Below, piece by piece: positions 1 through 14,071 of a stretch of 64,000 nt of DNA (positions are counted from its first letter, which is position 1; each line of letters begins with the position of its first letter). This stretch comes from Nematostella vectensis (taxonomy: Eukaryota; Cnidaria; Anthozoa; Actiniaria; Edwardsiidae): contig NC_064048.1 in NCBI RefSeq assembly GCF_932526225.1, positions 13,091,665 through 13,155,664 of the forward strand, in the 5' to 3' direction. The notes beneath the pieces were generated by a model. The model made no database searches. It was not told the origin of the DNA and was given only the letters and a program-made list of their open reading frames with translations. Position numbers and translations under genes: made by a program.

Positions 1-997
1 ATAAAAATTACTTTTAATACTATTGGTATCGTAAACTATCCCAAGCAAAGTCACCATCGGACTGGAGGTTACATTCGGGAAAAGCTTCAGGGTTACATTC
101 GGGAATTTGTTTTACGAGTGTAACCTCCAAAAGGTTACAATCGATAATTTTTTTTCCGAATGTAAATTCCAAAAAGTAACATTAGGAAAAATAAAACAGT
201 ATACTCGGAAAAAAAGGTATATCAATCTATCGAGCGCTATGCTCTATGTTAGAATCTACTTAATCATGTTATCCAAGGAATCTAGTTAGTTCTTGTGTGC
301 ATAAAATATGTACAGGATCCTGAACAAAGCATGAGCACATCAAAGATGCTGAGAGTACATAAAAATGTCCCTATACCTTCTTTTTATGTCATGACACACC
401 AAGAACAGTATTATTAAGTATCGATATTTAAAAAAAAAAAAAATAAAGAAAAAAAAATAGGCTATCAGCGTGAATCGAACCAGGGTCGCTGCGTTAGTAG
501 TCAAGTGCCCGCAACGAAAGACTAACGTGGCATTGCTGAAGGGAATTGTAATGAAAATTACTTTTAATACTATTGGTATCGTAAACTATCCCAAGCAAAG
601 TCCCCATCGAACTGGAGGTTACATTCAGGAAAAGCTTCAGGGTTACATTCGGGAATTTGTTTTACGAGTGTAACCTCCAAAAGGTTACAATCGATAATTT
701 TCTTTGTAAATTCCAAAAAGTAACATTAGGAAAAATAAAACAGTATACTCGGAAAAAAAGGTATATCAATCTATCGAGCGCTATGCTCTATGTTAGAATA
801 TACTTAATCAAGTTATCCAAGGAATCTAGTTAGTTCTTGTGTGCATAAAATATGTACAGGATCCTGAACAAAGCATGAGCACATCAAAGATGCTGAGAGT
901 ACATAAAAATGTCCCTATACCTTCTTTTTATGTCATGACACACCAAGAACAGTATAATTAAGTATCGATATTTAAAAAAAAATAAAGAAAAAAAATA

Positions 998-3900
998 GGC
1001 TGTCAGCGGGAATCGAACCCGGGTCGCTGTGTTAGTAGTCAAGTGCCCGCAACGAAAGACTAACGTGGCATTGCTGAAGGGAATTGTAATGAAAATTACT
1101 TTTAATACTATTGGTATCGTAAACTATCCCAAGCAAAGTCACCATCGGACTGGAGGTTACATTCGGGAAAAGCTTCAGGGTTACATTCGGGAATTTGTTT
1201 TACGAGTGTAACCTCCAAAAGGTTACAATCGATAATTTTTTTTCCGAATGTAAATTCCAAAAAGTAACATTAGGAAAAATAAAACAGTATACTCAGATAA
1301 AAAGGTATATCAATCTATCGAGCGCTATGCTCTATGCTAGAATCTACTTAATCAAGTTATCCAAGGAATCTAGTTAGTTCTTGTGTGCATAAAATATGTA
1401 CAGGATCCTGAACAAAGCATGAGCACATCAAAGATGCTGAGAGTACATAAAAATGTCCCTATACCTTCTTTTTATGTCATGACACACCAATAACAGTATA
1501 ATTAAGTATCGATATTTAAAAAAAAAAATGAAGAAAAAAAAATAGGCTATCAGCGGGATACGAACCTGGGTCGCTGCGTTAGTAGTCAAGTGCCTGCAAC
1601 GAAAGACTAACGTGGCATTGCTGAAGGGAATTGTAATGAAAATTACTTTTAATACTATTGGTATCGTAAACTATCCCAAGCAAAGTCACCATCGGACAGG
1701 AGGTTACATTCGGGAAAAGCTGCAGGGTTACATTCGGGAATTTGTTTTACGAGTGTAATCTCAAAAAGGTTACAATCGATAATTTTTTTTTCCGAATGTA
1801 AATTCAAAAAAGTAACATTATGAAAAATAAAACAGTATACTCGGAAAAAAAGGTATATCAATCTATCGAGCGCTATGCTCTATGTTAGAATCTACTTAAT
1901 CAAGTTATCCAAGGAATCTAGTTAGTTCTTGTGTGCATAAAATATGTACAGGATCCTGAACAAAGCATGAGCACATCAAAGATGCTGAGAGTACATAAAA
2001 ATGTCCCTATACCTTCTTTTTATGTCATGACACACCAAGAACAGTATAATTAAGTATCGATATTTAAAAAAAAATAAAGAAAAAAAAAATAGGCTATCAG
2101 CGGGAATCGAACCCGGGTAGCTGCGTTAGTAGTAAAGTGCCCGCAACGAAAGACTAACGTGGCATTGCTGAAGGGAATTGTAATAAAAATTACTTTTAAT
2201 ACTATTGGTATCGTAAACTATCCCAAGCAAAGTCACCATCGGACTGGAGGTTACATTCGGGAAAAGCTTCAGGGTTACATTCGGGAATTTGTTTTACAAG
2301 TGTAACCTCCAAAAGGTTACAATCGATAATTTGTATTCCGAATGTAAATTCCAAAAAGTAACATTAGGAAAAATAAAACAGTATACTCGGAAAAAAAGGT
2401 ATATCAATCTATCGAGCGCTATGCTCTATGTTAGAATCTACTTAATCATGTTATCCAAGGAATCTAGTTAGTTCTTGTGTGCATAAAATATGTACAGGAT
2501 CCTGAACAAAGCATGAGCACATCAAAGATGCTGAGAGTACATAAAAATGTCCCTATACCTTCTTTTTATGTCATGACACACCAAGAACAGTATTATTAAG
2601 TATCGATATTTAAAAAAAAAAAAAATAAAGAAAAAAAAATAGGCTATCAGCGTGAATCGAACCCGGGTCGCTGCGTTAGTAGTCAAGTGCCCGCAACGAA
2701 AGACTAACGTGGCATTGCTGAAGGGAATTGTAATAAAAATTACTTTTAATACTATTGGTATCGTAAACTATCCCAAGCAAAGTCCCCATCGAACTGGAGG
2801 TTACATTCAGGAAAAGCTTCAGGGTTACATTCGGGAATTTGTTTTACGAGTGTAACCTCCAAAAGGTTACAATCGATAATTTTCTTTGTAAATTCCAAAA
2901 AGTAACATTAGGAAAAATAAAACAGTATACTCGGAAAAAAAGGTATATCAATCTATCGAGCGCTATGCTCTATGTTAGAATATACTTAATCAAGTTATCC
3001 AAGGAACCTAGTTAGTTCTTGTGTGCATAAAATATGTACAGGATCCTGAACAAAGCATGAGCACATCAAAGATGCTGAGAGTACATAAAAATGTCCCTAT
3101 ACCTTCTTTTTATGTCATGACACACCAAGAACAGTATTATTTAGTATCGATATTTAAAAAAAAAATAAAGAAAAAAAAATAGGCTGTCAGCGGGAATCGA
3201 ACAAGGGTCGCTGTGTTAGTAGTCAAGTGCCCGCAACGAAAGACTAACGTGGCAATGCTGAAGGGAATTGTAATGAAAATTACTTTTAATACTATTGGTA
3301 TCGTAAACTATCCCAAGCAAAGTCACCATCGGACTGGAGGTTACATTCGGGAAAAGCTTCAGGGTTACATTCGGGAATTTGTTTTACGAGTGTAACCTCC
3401 AAAAGGTTACAATCGATAATTTGTTTTCCGAATGTAAATTCCAAAAAGTAACATTAGGAAAAATAAAACAGTATACTCGGAAAAAAAGGTATATCAATCT
3501 ATCGAGCGCTATGCTCTATGTTAGAATCTACTTAATCAAGTTATCCAAGGAATCTAGTTAGTCCTTGTGTGCATAAAATATGTACAGGATCCTGAACAAA
3601 GCATGAGCACATCAAAGATGCTGAGAGTACATAAAAATGTCCCTATACCTTCTTTTTATGTCATGACACACCAAGAACAGCATAATTAAGTATCGATATT
3701 TAAAAAAAAAAAAAAAGAAAAAAAATAGGCTATCAGCGGGAATCGAACCCGGGTCGCTGCGTTAGTAGTCAAGTGCCCGCAACGAAAGACTAACGTGGCA
3801 TTGCTGAAGGGAATTGTAATGAAAATTACTTTTAATACTATTGGTATCGTAAACTATCACAAGCAAAGTCACCATCGGACTGGAGGTTACATTCGGGAAA

Positions 3901-4273
3901 AGCTTCAGGGTTACATTCGGGAATTTGTTTTACGAGTGTAACCTCCAAAAGGTTACAATCGATACTTTTTTTTTCGAATGCAAATTCCAAAAAGTAACAT
4001 TAGGAAACATAAAACAGTATACTCGGAAAAAAAGGTATATCAATCTATCGAGCGCTATGCTCTATGTTAGAATCTACTTAATCAAGTTATCCAAGGAAGC
4101 TAGTTAGTTCTTGTGTGCATAAAATATGTACAGGATCCTGAACAAAGCATGAGCACATCAACTATGCTGAGAGTACATAAAAATGTCCCTATACCTTCTT
4201 TTTATGTCATGACACACCAATAACAGTATAATTAAGTATCGATATTTAAAAAAAAAATAAAGAAAAAAAAATA
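998..4273. repeat. 6-monomer block g-f-b-e-a-d, left copy
   Basis: Units 998, 1545, 2092, 2642, 3182 and 3728 correspond in order to 32356, 32903, 33450, 34001, 34541 and 35087, an offset near 31,358 bp. Shared rare marks include cgggtagctgcg followed by gtagtaaagtg (2092/33450), gttttacaagtg (2092/33450), agcgtgaatcg with tccccatcgaac (2642/34001), and acaagg with ataatttgttttcc (3182/34541). The d-position units differ (35087 has gataatt where 3728 has gatactt), so later exchange has occurred. Confidence 0.8.
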
Positions 4274-7200
4274 GATTATCAGCGGGAATCGAACCCGGGT
4301 CGCTGCGTTAGTAGTCAAGTGCCCGCAACGAAAGACTAACGTGGCATTGCTGAAGGGAATTGTAATGAAAATTACTTTTAATACTATTGGTATCGTAAAC
4401 TATCCCAAGCAAAGTCACCATCGGACTGGAGGTTACATTCGGGAAAAGGTTCAGGGTTACATTCGGGAATTTGTTTTACGAGTGTAACCTCCAAAAGGTT
4501 ACAATCGATAATTTTTTTTCCGAATGTAAATTCCAAAAAGTAACATTAGGAAAAATAAAACAGTATACTCGGAAAAAAAGGTATATCAATCTATCGAGCG
4601 CTATGCTCTATGTTAGAATCTACTTAATCAAGTTATCCAAGGAATCTAGTTAGTCCTTGTGTGCATAAAATATGTACAGGATCCTGAACAAAGCATGAGC
4701 ACATCAAAGATGCTGAGAGTACATAAAAATGTCCCTATACCTTCTTTTTATGTCATGACACACCAAGAACAGTATAATTAAGTATCGATATTTAAAAAAA
4801 AAAAATGAAAAAAAAACAATAGGCTATCAGCGGGAATCGAACCTGGGTCGCTGCGTTAGTAGTCAAGTTCCTGCAACGAAAGACTAACGTGGCATTGCTG
4901 AAGGGAATTGTAATGAAAATTACTTTTAATACTATTGGTATCGTAAACTATCCCAAGCAAAGTCACCATCGGACAGGAGGTTACATTCGGGAAAAGCTGC
5001 AGGGTTACATTCGGGAATTTGTTTTACGAGTGTAACCTCAAAAAGGTTACAATCGATAATTTTTTTTTCCGAATGTAAATTCAAAAAAGTAACATTATGA
5101 AAAATAAAACAGTATACTCGGAAAAAAAGGTATATCAATCTATCGAGCGCTATGGTCTATGTTAGAATCTACTTAATCAAGTTATCCAAGGAATCTAGTT
5201 AGTTCTTGTGTGCATAAAATATGTACAGGATCCTGAACAAAGCATGAGCACATCAAAGATGCTGAGAGTACATAAAAATGTCCCTATACCTTCTTTTTAT
5301 GTCATGACACACCAAGAACAGTATAATTAAGTATCGATATTTAAAAAAAAAATTAAGGAAAAAAAATAGGCTATCAGCGGGAATCGAACCCGGGTCGCTG
5401 CGTTAGTAGTCAAGTGCCCGCAACGAAAGACTAACGTGGCATTGCTGAAGGGAGTTGTAATAAAAATTACTTTAAATACTATTGGTATCGTAAACTATCC
5501 CAAGCAAAGTCACCATCGGACTGGAGGTTACATTCGGGAAAAGCTTCAGGGTTACATTCGGGAATTTGTTTTACGAGTGTAACCTCCAAAAGGTTACAAT
5601 CGATAATTTTTTTTCCGAATGTAAATTCCAAAAAGTAACATTAGGAAAAATAAAACAGTATACTCGGAAAAAAAGGTATATCAATCTATCGAGCGCTATG
5701 CTCTATGTTAGAATATACTTAATCAAGTTATCCAAGGAATCTAGTTAGTTCTTGTGTGCATAAAATATGTACAGGATCCTGAACAAAGCATGAGCACATC
5801 AAAGATGCTGAGAGTACATAAAAATGTCCCTATACCTTCTTTTTATGTCATGACACACCAAGAACAGTATAATTAAGTATCGATATTTAAAAAAAAAGAT
5901 AAAGAAAAAAAAATAGGCTGTCAGCGGGAATCGAACCCGGGTCGCTGCCTTAGTAGTCAAGTGCCCGCAACGAAAGACTAACGTGGCATTGCTGAAGGGA
6001 ATTGTAATGAAAATTACTTTTAATACTATTGGTATCGTAAACTATCCCAAGCAAAGTCACCATCGGACTGGAGGTTACATTCGGGAAAAGCTTCAGGGTT
6101 ACATTCGGGAATTTGTTTTACGAGTGTAACCTCCAAAAGGTTACAATCGATAATTTGTTTTCCGAATGTAAATTCCAAAAAGTAACATTAGGAAAAATAA
6201 AACAGTATACTCAGATAAAAAGGTATATCAATCTATCGAGCGCTATGCTCTATGCTAGAATCTACTTAATCAAGTATCCAAGGAATCTAGTTAGTTCTTG
6301 TGTGCATAAAATATGTACAGGATCCTGAACAAAGCATGAGCACATCAAAGATGCTGAGAGTACATAAAAATGTCCCTATACCTTCTTTTTATGTCATGAC
6401 ACACCAAGAACAATATAATTAAGTATCGATATTTAAAAAAAAAATGAAGAAAAAAAAATAGGCTATCAGCGGGAATCGGACCTGGGTCGCTGCGTTAGTA
6501 GTCAAGTGCCTGCAACGAAAGACTAACGTGGCATTGCTGAAGGGAATTGTAATGAAAATTACTTTTAATACTATTGGTATCGTAAACTATCCCAAGCAAA
6601 GTCACCATCGGACAGGAGGTTACATTCGGGAAAAGCTGCAGGGTTACATTCGGGAATTTGTTTTACGAGTGTAATCTCAAAAAGGTTACAATCGATAATT
6701 TTTTTTCCGAATGTAAATTCAAAAAAGTAACATTATGAAAAATAAAACAGTATACTCGGAAAAAAAGGTATATCAATCTATCGAGCGCTATGCTCTATGT
6801 TAGAATCTACTTAATCAAGTTATCCAAGGAATCTAGTTAGTTCTTGTGTGCATAAAATATGTACAGGATCCTGAACAAAGCATGAGCACATCAAAGATGC
6901 TGAGAGTACATAAAAATGTCCCTATACCTTCTTTTTATGTCATGACACACCAAGAACAGTATAATTAAGTATCGATATTTAAAAAAAAATAAAGAAAAAA
7001 AAATAGGCTATCAGCGGGAATCGAACCCGGGTCGCTGCGTTAGTAGTCAAGTGCCCGCAACGAAAGACTAACGTGGCATTGCTGAAGGGAATTGTAATAA
7101 AAATTACTTTTAATACTATTGGTATCGTAAACTATCCCAAGCAAAGTCACCATCGGACTGGAGGTTACATTCGGGAAAAGCTTCAGGGTTACATTCGGGA

Positions 7201-7522
7201 ATTTGTTTTACGAGTGTAACCTCCAAAAGGTTACAATCGATAATTTGTATTCCGAATGTAAATTCCAAAAAGTAACATTAGGAAAAATAAAACAGTATCA
7301 TCGGAAAAAAAGGTATATCAATCTATCGAGCGCTATGCTCTATGTTAGAATCTACTTAATCATGTTATCCAAGGAATCTAGTTAGTTCTTGTGTGCATAA
7401 AATATGTACAGGATCCTGAACAAAGCATGAGCACATCAAAGATGCTGAGAGTACATAAAAATGTCCCTATACCTTCTTTTTATGTCATGACACACCAAGA
7501 ACAGTATTATTAAGTATCGATA

Positions 7523-7555
<33 letters not shown>

Positions 7556-10500
7556 TAGGCTATCAGCGGGAATCGAACGCTGGTCGCTGCGTTAGTAGTC
7601 AAGTGCCCGCAACGAAAGACTAACGTGGCATTGCTGAAGGGAATTGTAATGAAAATTACTTTTAATACTATTGGTATCGTAAACTATCCCAAGCAAAGTC
7701 ACCATCGAACTGGAGGTTACATTCAGGAAAAGCTTCAGGGTTACATTCGGGAATTTGTTTTACGAGTGTAACCTCCAAAAGGTTCCAATCGATATTTTTT
7801 TTTCCGAATGTAAATTCCAAAAAGTAACATTAGGAAAAATAAAACAATATACTCGGAAAAAAGGTATATCAATCTATCGAGCGCTATGCTCTATGTTAGA
7901 ATCTACTTAATCAAGTTATCCAAGGAATCTAGTTAGTTCTTGTGTGCATAAAATATGTACAGGATCCTGAACAAAGCATGAGCACATCAAAGATGCTGAG
8001 AGTACATAAAAATGTCCCTATACCTTCTTTTTATGTCATGACACACCAAGAACAGTATAATTAAGTATCGATATTTAAAAAAAAATGAAAAAAAAAAAAT
8101 AGGCTATCAGCGGGAATCGAACCTGGGTCGCTGCGTTAGTAGTCAAGTGCCTGCAACGAAAGACTAACGTGACATTGCTGAAGGGAATTGTAATGAAAAT
8201 TACTTTTAATACTATTGGTATCGTAAACTATCCCAAGCAAAGTCACCATCGGACAGGAGGTTACATTCGGGAAAAGCTGCAGGGTTACATTCGGGAATTT
8301 GTTTTACGAGTGTAACCTCAAAAAGGTTACAATCGATAATTTTTTTTTCCGAATGTAAATTCCAAAAAGTAACATTATGAAAAATAAAACAGTATACTCG
8401 GAAAAAAAGGTATATCAATCTATCGAGCGCTATGCTCTATGTTAGAATCTACTTAATCAAGTTATCCAAGGAATCTAGTTAGTTCTTGTGTGCATAAAAT
8501 ATGTACAGGATCCTGAACAAAGCATGAGCACATCAAAGATGCTGAGAGTACATAGAAATGTCCCTATACCTTCTTTTTATGTCATGACACACCAAGAACA
8601 GTATAATTAAGTATCGATATTTAAAAAAAAAATTAAGGAAAAAAAATAGGCTATCAGCGGGAATCGAACCCGGGTCGCTGCGTTAGTAGTCAAGTGCCCG
8701 CAACGAAAGACTAACGTGGCATTGCTGAAGGGAGTTGTAATGAAAATTACTTTAAATACTATTGGTATCGTAAACTATCCCAATCAAAGTCACCATCGGA
8801 CTGGAGGTTACATTCGGGAAAAGCTTCAGGGTTACATTCGGGAATTTGTTTTACGAGTGTAACCTCCAAAAGGTTACAATCGATAATTTTTTTTCCGAAT
8901 GTAAATTCCAAAAAGTAACATTAGGAAAAATAAAACAGTATACTCGGAAAAAAAGGTATATCAATCTATCGAGCGCTATGCTCTATGTTAGAATATACTT
9001 AATCAAGTTATCCAAGGAATCTAGTTAGTTCTTGTGTGCATAAAATATGTACAGGATCCTGAACAAAGCATGAGCACATCAAAGATGCTGAGAGTACATA
9101 AAAATGTCCCTATACCTTCTTTTTATGTCATGACACACCAAGAACAGTATAATTAAGTATCGATATTTAAAAAAAAAATAAAGAAAAAAAAATAGGCTGT
9201 CAGCGGGAATCGAACCCGTGTCGCTGCCTTAGTAGTCAAGTGCCCGCAACGAAAGACTAACGTGGCATTGCTGAAGGGAATTGTAATGAAAATTACTTTT
9301 AATACTATTGGTATCGTAAACTATCCCAAGCAAAGTCACCATCGGACTGGAGGTTACATTCGGGAAAAGCTTCAGGGTTACATTCGGGAATTTGTTTTAC
9401 GAGTGTAACCTCCAAAAGGTTACAATCGATAATTTTTTTTCCGAATGTAAATTCCAAAAAGTAACATTAGGAAAAATAAAACAGTATACTCAGATAAAAA
9501 GGTATATCAATCTATCGAGCGCTATGCTCTATGCTAGAATCTACTTAATCAAGTTATCCAAGGAATCTAGTTAGTTCTTGTGTGCATAAAATATGTACAG
9601 GATCCTGAACAAAGCATGAGCACATCAAAGATGCTGAGAGTACATAAAAATGTCCCTATACCTTCTTTTTATGTCATGACACACCAAGAACAGTATAATT
9701 AAGTATCGATATTTAAAAAAAAAAATGAAGAAAAAAAAATAGGCTATCAGCGGGAATCGAACCTGGGTCGCTGCGTTAGTAGTCAAGTGCCTGCAACGAA
9801 AGACTAACGTGGCATTGCTGAAGGGAATTGTAATGAAAATTACTTTTAATACTATTGGTATCGTAAACTATCCCAAGCAAAGTCACCATCGGACAGGAGG
9901 TTACATTCGGGAAAAGCTGCAGGGTTACATTCGGGAATTTGTTTTACGAGTGTAATCTCAAAAAGGTTACAATCGATAATTTTTTTTTCCGAATGTAAAT
10001 TCCAAAAAGTAACATTATGAAAAATAAAACAGTATACTCGGAAAAAAAGGTATATCAATCTATCGAGCGCTATGCTCTATGTTAGAATCTACTTAATCAA
10101 GTTATCCAAGGAATCTAGTTAGTTCTTGTGTGCATAAAATATGTACAGGATCCTGAACAAAGCATGAGCACATCAAAGATGCTGAGAGTACATAAAAATG
10201 TCCCTATACCTTCTTTTTATGTCATGACTCACCAAGAACAGTATAATTAAGTATCGATATTTAAAAAAAAAATAAAGAAAAAAAATAGGCTATCAGCGGG
10301 AATCGAACCCGGGTCGCTGCGTTAGTAGTAAAGTGCCCGCAACGAAAGACTAACGTGGCATTGCTGAAGGGAATTGTAATAAAAATTACTTTTAATACTA
10401 TTGGTATCGTAAACTATCCCAAGCAAAGTCACCATCGGACTTGAGGTTACATTCGGGAAAAGCTTCAGGGTTACATTCGGGAATTTGTTTTACGAGTGTA

Positions 10501-11920
10501 ACCTCCAAAAGGTTACAATCGATAATTTGTATTCCGAATGTAAATTCCAAAAAGTAACATTAGGAAAAATAAAACAGTATACTCGGAAAAAAAGGTATAT
10601 CAATCTATCGAGCGCTATGCTCTATGTTAGAATCTACTTAATCATGTTATCCAAGGAATCTAGTTAGTTCTTGTGTGCATAAAATATGTACAGGATCCTG
10701 AACAAAGCATGAGCACATCAAAGATGCTGAGAGTACATAAAAATGTCCCTATACCTTCTTTTTATGTCATGACACACCAAGAACAGTATTATTAAGTATC
10801 GATATTTAAAAAAAAAAATAAAGAAAAATAAATAGGCTATCAGCGGGAATCGAACCCGGGTCGCTGCGTTAGTAGTCAAGTGCCCGCAACGAAAGACTAA
10901 CGTGGCATTGCTGAAGGGAATTGTAATGAAAATTACTTTTAATACTATTGGTATCGTAAACTATCCCAAGCAAAGTCACCACCGAACTGGAGGTTACATT
11001 CAGGAAAAGCTTCAGGGTTACATTCGGGAATTTGTTTTACGAGTGTAACCTTTAAAAGGTTACAATCGATAATTTTTTTTGTAAATTCCAAAAAGTAACA
11101 TTAGGAAAAATAAAACAGTATACTCGGAAAAAAAGGTATATCAATCTATCGAGCGCTATGCTCTATGTTAGAATATACTTAATCAAGTTATCCAAGGAAT
11201 CGAGTTAGTTCTTGTGTGCATAAAATATGTACAGGATCCTGAACAAAGCATGAGCACATCAAAGATGCTGAGAGTACATAAAAATGTCCCTATACCTTCT
11301 TTTTATGTCATGACACACCAAGAACAGTATAATTTAGTATCGATATTTAAAAAAAAAATAAAGAAAAAAAAATAGGCTGTCAGCGGGAATCGAACAAGGG
11401 TCGCTGTGTTAGTAGTCAAGTGCCCGCAACGAAAGACTAACGTGGCATTGCTGAAGGGAATTGTAATGAAAATTAGTTTTAATACTATTGGTATCGTAAA
11501 CTATCCCAAGCAAAGTCACCATCGGACTGGAGGTTACATTCGGGAAAAGCTTCAGGGTTACATTCGGGAATTTGTTTTACGAGTGTAACCTCCAAAAGGT
11601 TACAATCGATAATTTTTTTTCCGAATGTAAATTCCAAAAAGTAACATTAGGAAAAATAAAACAGTATACTCGGAAAAAAAGGTATATCAATCTATCGAGC
11701 GCTATGCTCTATGTTAGAATCTACTTAATCAAGTTATCCAAGGAATCTAGTTAGTTCTTGTGTGCATAAAATATGTACAGGATCCTGAACAAAGCATGAG
11801 CACATCAAAGATGCTGAGAGTACATAAAAATGTCCCTATACCTTCTTTTTATGTCATGACACACCAAGAACAGTATAATTAAGTATCGATATTTAAAAAA
11901 AAATAAAGAAAAAAAAAATA

Positions 11921-12361
11921 GGCTATCAGCGGAAATCGAACCCGGGTCGCTGCGTTAGTAGTCAAGTTCCCGCAACGAAAGACTAACGTGGCATTGCTGA
12001 AGGGAATTGTAATGAAAATTACTTTTAATACTATTGGTATCGTAAACTATCCCAAGCAAAGTTACCATCGGACTGGAGGTTACATTCGGGAAAAGGTTCA
12101 GGGTTACATTCGGGAATTTGTTTTACGAGTGTAACCTCCAAAAGGTTACAATCGATAATTTTTTTTTGTAAATTCGAAAAAGTAACATTAGGAAAAATAA
12201 AACAGTATACTGTATATGTACAGGATCCTGAACAAAGCATGAGCACATCAAAGATGCTGAGAGTACATAAAAATGTCCCTATACCTTCTTTTTATGTCAT
12301 GACACACCAAGAACAGTATAATTAAGTATCGATATTTAAAAAAAAATAAAGAAAAAAAATA
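11921..12361. repeat. Short monomer (441 bp), first of five
   Basis: About 98 bp are missing between cagtatact and atgtacagg, leaving the junction cagtatactgtatatgtacagg in place of the long spacer with gagcgctatgctc. The 7-bp ccgaatg is also absent, and attcgaaaaag replaces attccaaaaag. The tRNA-like segment and both 10-bp palindromes remain. Begins with agcggaaatcg, shared with the short unit at 37816. Confidence 0.9.
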
Positions 12362-13991
12362 GGCTGTCAGCGGGAATCGAACCCGGGTCGCTGTGTTAGT
12401 AGTCAAGTGCCTGCAACGAAAGACTAACGTGGCATTGCTGAAGGGAATTGTAATGAAAATTACTTTTAATACTATTGGTATCGTAAACTATCCCAAGCAA
12501 AGTCACCATCGGACTGGAGGTTACATTCGGGAAAAGCTTCAGGGTTACATTCGGGAATTTGTTTTACGAGTGTAACCTCCAAAAGGTTACAATCGATAAT
12601 TTTTTTTTCCGAATGTAAATTCCAAAAAGTAACATTAGGAAAAATAAAACAGTATACTCAGATAAAAAGGTATATCAATCTATCGAGCGCTATGCTCTAT
12701 GCTAGAATCTACTTAATCAAGTTATCCAAGGAATCTAGTTAGTTCTTGTGTGCATAAAATATGTACAGGATCCTGAACAAAGCATGAGCACATCAAAGAT
12801 GCTGAGAGTACATAAAAATGTCCCTATACCTTCTTTTTATGTCATGACACACCAAGAACAGTATAATTAAGTATCGATATTTAAAAAAAAAATGAAGAAA
12901 AAAAAATAGGCTATCAGCGGGAATCGAACCTGGGTCGCTGCGTTAGTAGTCAAGTGCATGCAACGAAAGACTAACGTGGCATTGCTGAAGGGAATTGTAA
13001 TGAAAATTACTTTTAATACTATTGGTATCGTAAACTATCCCAAGCAAAGTCACCATCGGACAGGAGGTTACATTCGGGAAAAGCTGCAGGGTTACATTCG
13101 GGAATTTGTTTTACGAGTGTAATCTCAAAAAGGTTACAATCGATAATTTTTTTTTCCGAATGTAAATTCAAAAAAGTAACATTATGAAAAATAAAACAGT
13201 ATACTCGGAAAAAAAGGTATATCAATCTATCGAGCGCTATGCTCTATGTTAGAATCTACTTAATCAAGTTATCCAAGGAATCTAGTTAGTTCTTGTGTGC
13301 ATAAAATATGTACAGGATCCTGAACAAAGCAAGAGCACATCAAAGATGCTGAGAGTACATAAAAATGTCCCTATACCTTCTTTTTATGTCATGACACACC
13401 AAGAACAGTATAATTAAGTATCGATATTTAAAAAAAAAATAAAGAAAAAAAAAATAGGCTTTCAGCGGGAATCGAACCCGGGTCGCTGCGTTAGTAGTCA
13501 AGTGCCCGCAACGAAAGACTAACGTGGCATTGCTGAAGGGAATTGTAATGAAAATTACTTTTAATACTATTGGTATCGTAAACTATCCCAAGCAAAGTCA
13601 CCATCGGACTGGAGGTTACATTCGGGAAAAGCTTCAGTGTTACATTCGGGAATTTGTTTTACGAGTGTAACCTCCAAAAGGTTACAATCGATACTTTTTT
13701 TTCCGAATGCAAATTCCAAGAAGTAACATTAGGAAAAATAAAACAGTATACTCGGAAAAAAAGGTATATCAATCTATCGAGCGCTATGCTCTATGTTAGA
13801 ATCTACTTAATCATGTTATCCAAGGAATCTAGTTAGTTCTTGTGTGCATAAAATATGTACAGGATCCTGAACAAAGCATGAGCACATCAAAGATGCTGAG
13901 AGTACATAAAAATGTCCCTATACCTTCTTTTTATGTCATGACACACCAAGAACAGTATAATTAAGTATCGATATTTAAAAAAAAAATAAAG

Positions 13992-14001
13992 AAAAAAAAA
14001 A
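13992..14001 (-). terminator. T-run after the tRNA-like 3' end, possible Pol III terminator
   Basis: The plus-strand A-tract reads as ten consecutive T on the minus strand, separated from the tRNA-like 3' end (14004) by only TA. RNA polymerase III stops at runs of four or more T, so position and composition fit a terminator. Almost every unit has a comparable run. It may equally be only the A-rich tail of the satellite. Confidence 0.4.
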
Positions 14002-14014
14002 TAGGCTATCAGCG

Positions 14015-14025
14015 GGAATCGAACC
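14015..14025 (-). promoter_or_regulatory. Box B-like internal Pol III promoter element
   Basis: The minus strand reads GGTTCGATTCC, a full match to the eukaryotic tRNA box B consensus GGTTCGANTCC bound by TFIIIC. It is present in most monomers. In 13 units (starts 3182, 11375, 20558, 28650, 30730, 34541, 42621, 44796, 49164, 51790, 52337, 60533, 62709) the plus strand has gaacaagg instead of gaacccgg, which changes the first G of box B and breaks the T-stem. The matching box A is weak: TAGT at tRNA positions 8-11 is right, but the AG and GG that usually follow are missing. Promoter activity is inferred. Confidence 0.5.
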
Positions 14026-14030
14026 CGGGT

Positions 14031-14071
14031 CGCTGCGTTAGTAGTCAAGTGCCCGCAACGAAAGACTAACG
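14031..14071. repeat. Competing inverted repeats within the tRNA-like segment
   Basis: CGTTAGT (14036-14042) and ACTAACG (14065-14071) form a perfect 7-bp inverted repeat with a 22-nt loop. An overlapping alternative pairs CGCTGCG (14031-14037) with CGCAACG (14054-14060), giving seven pairs with one G-T when transcribed from the minus strand. The two helices are mutually exclusive. Either would compete with a cloverleaf, consistent with a decayed tRNA-like element that now folds as a hairpin. Confidence 0.6.

Larger units (their letters stand above)
1..14003. repeat. Array segment 1: mixed classes, rich in g-f pairs
   Basis: A partial class a unit (1-459) is followed by unit starts: 460 e, 998 g, 1545 f, 2092 b, 2642 e, 3182 a (GTTTT variant), 3728 d, 4274 a, 4822 f, 5369 a, 5916 g, 6461 f, 7006 b, 7558 a-like, 8102 f, 8649 a, 9195 g, 9742 f, 10288 b, 10835 e, 11375 a, 11921 short, 12362 g, 12909 f, 13457 c. 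Class g (cagataaaaagg and atgctagaatc) is always followed directly by class f here. Nothing but satellite is present. Confidence 0.85.

Noticed and set aside
14051-14066. CENP-B box-like word TTTCGTTGCGGG on the minus strand
   Set aside because: The functional core needs TTCG, four bases, A, two bases, then CGGG. Here the CGGG follows TTCGTTG directly, about four bases too early, and the required A is absent.
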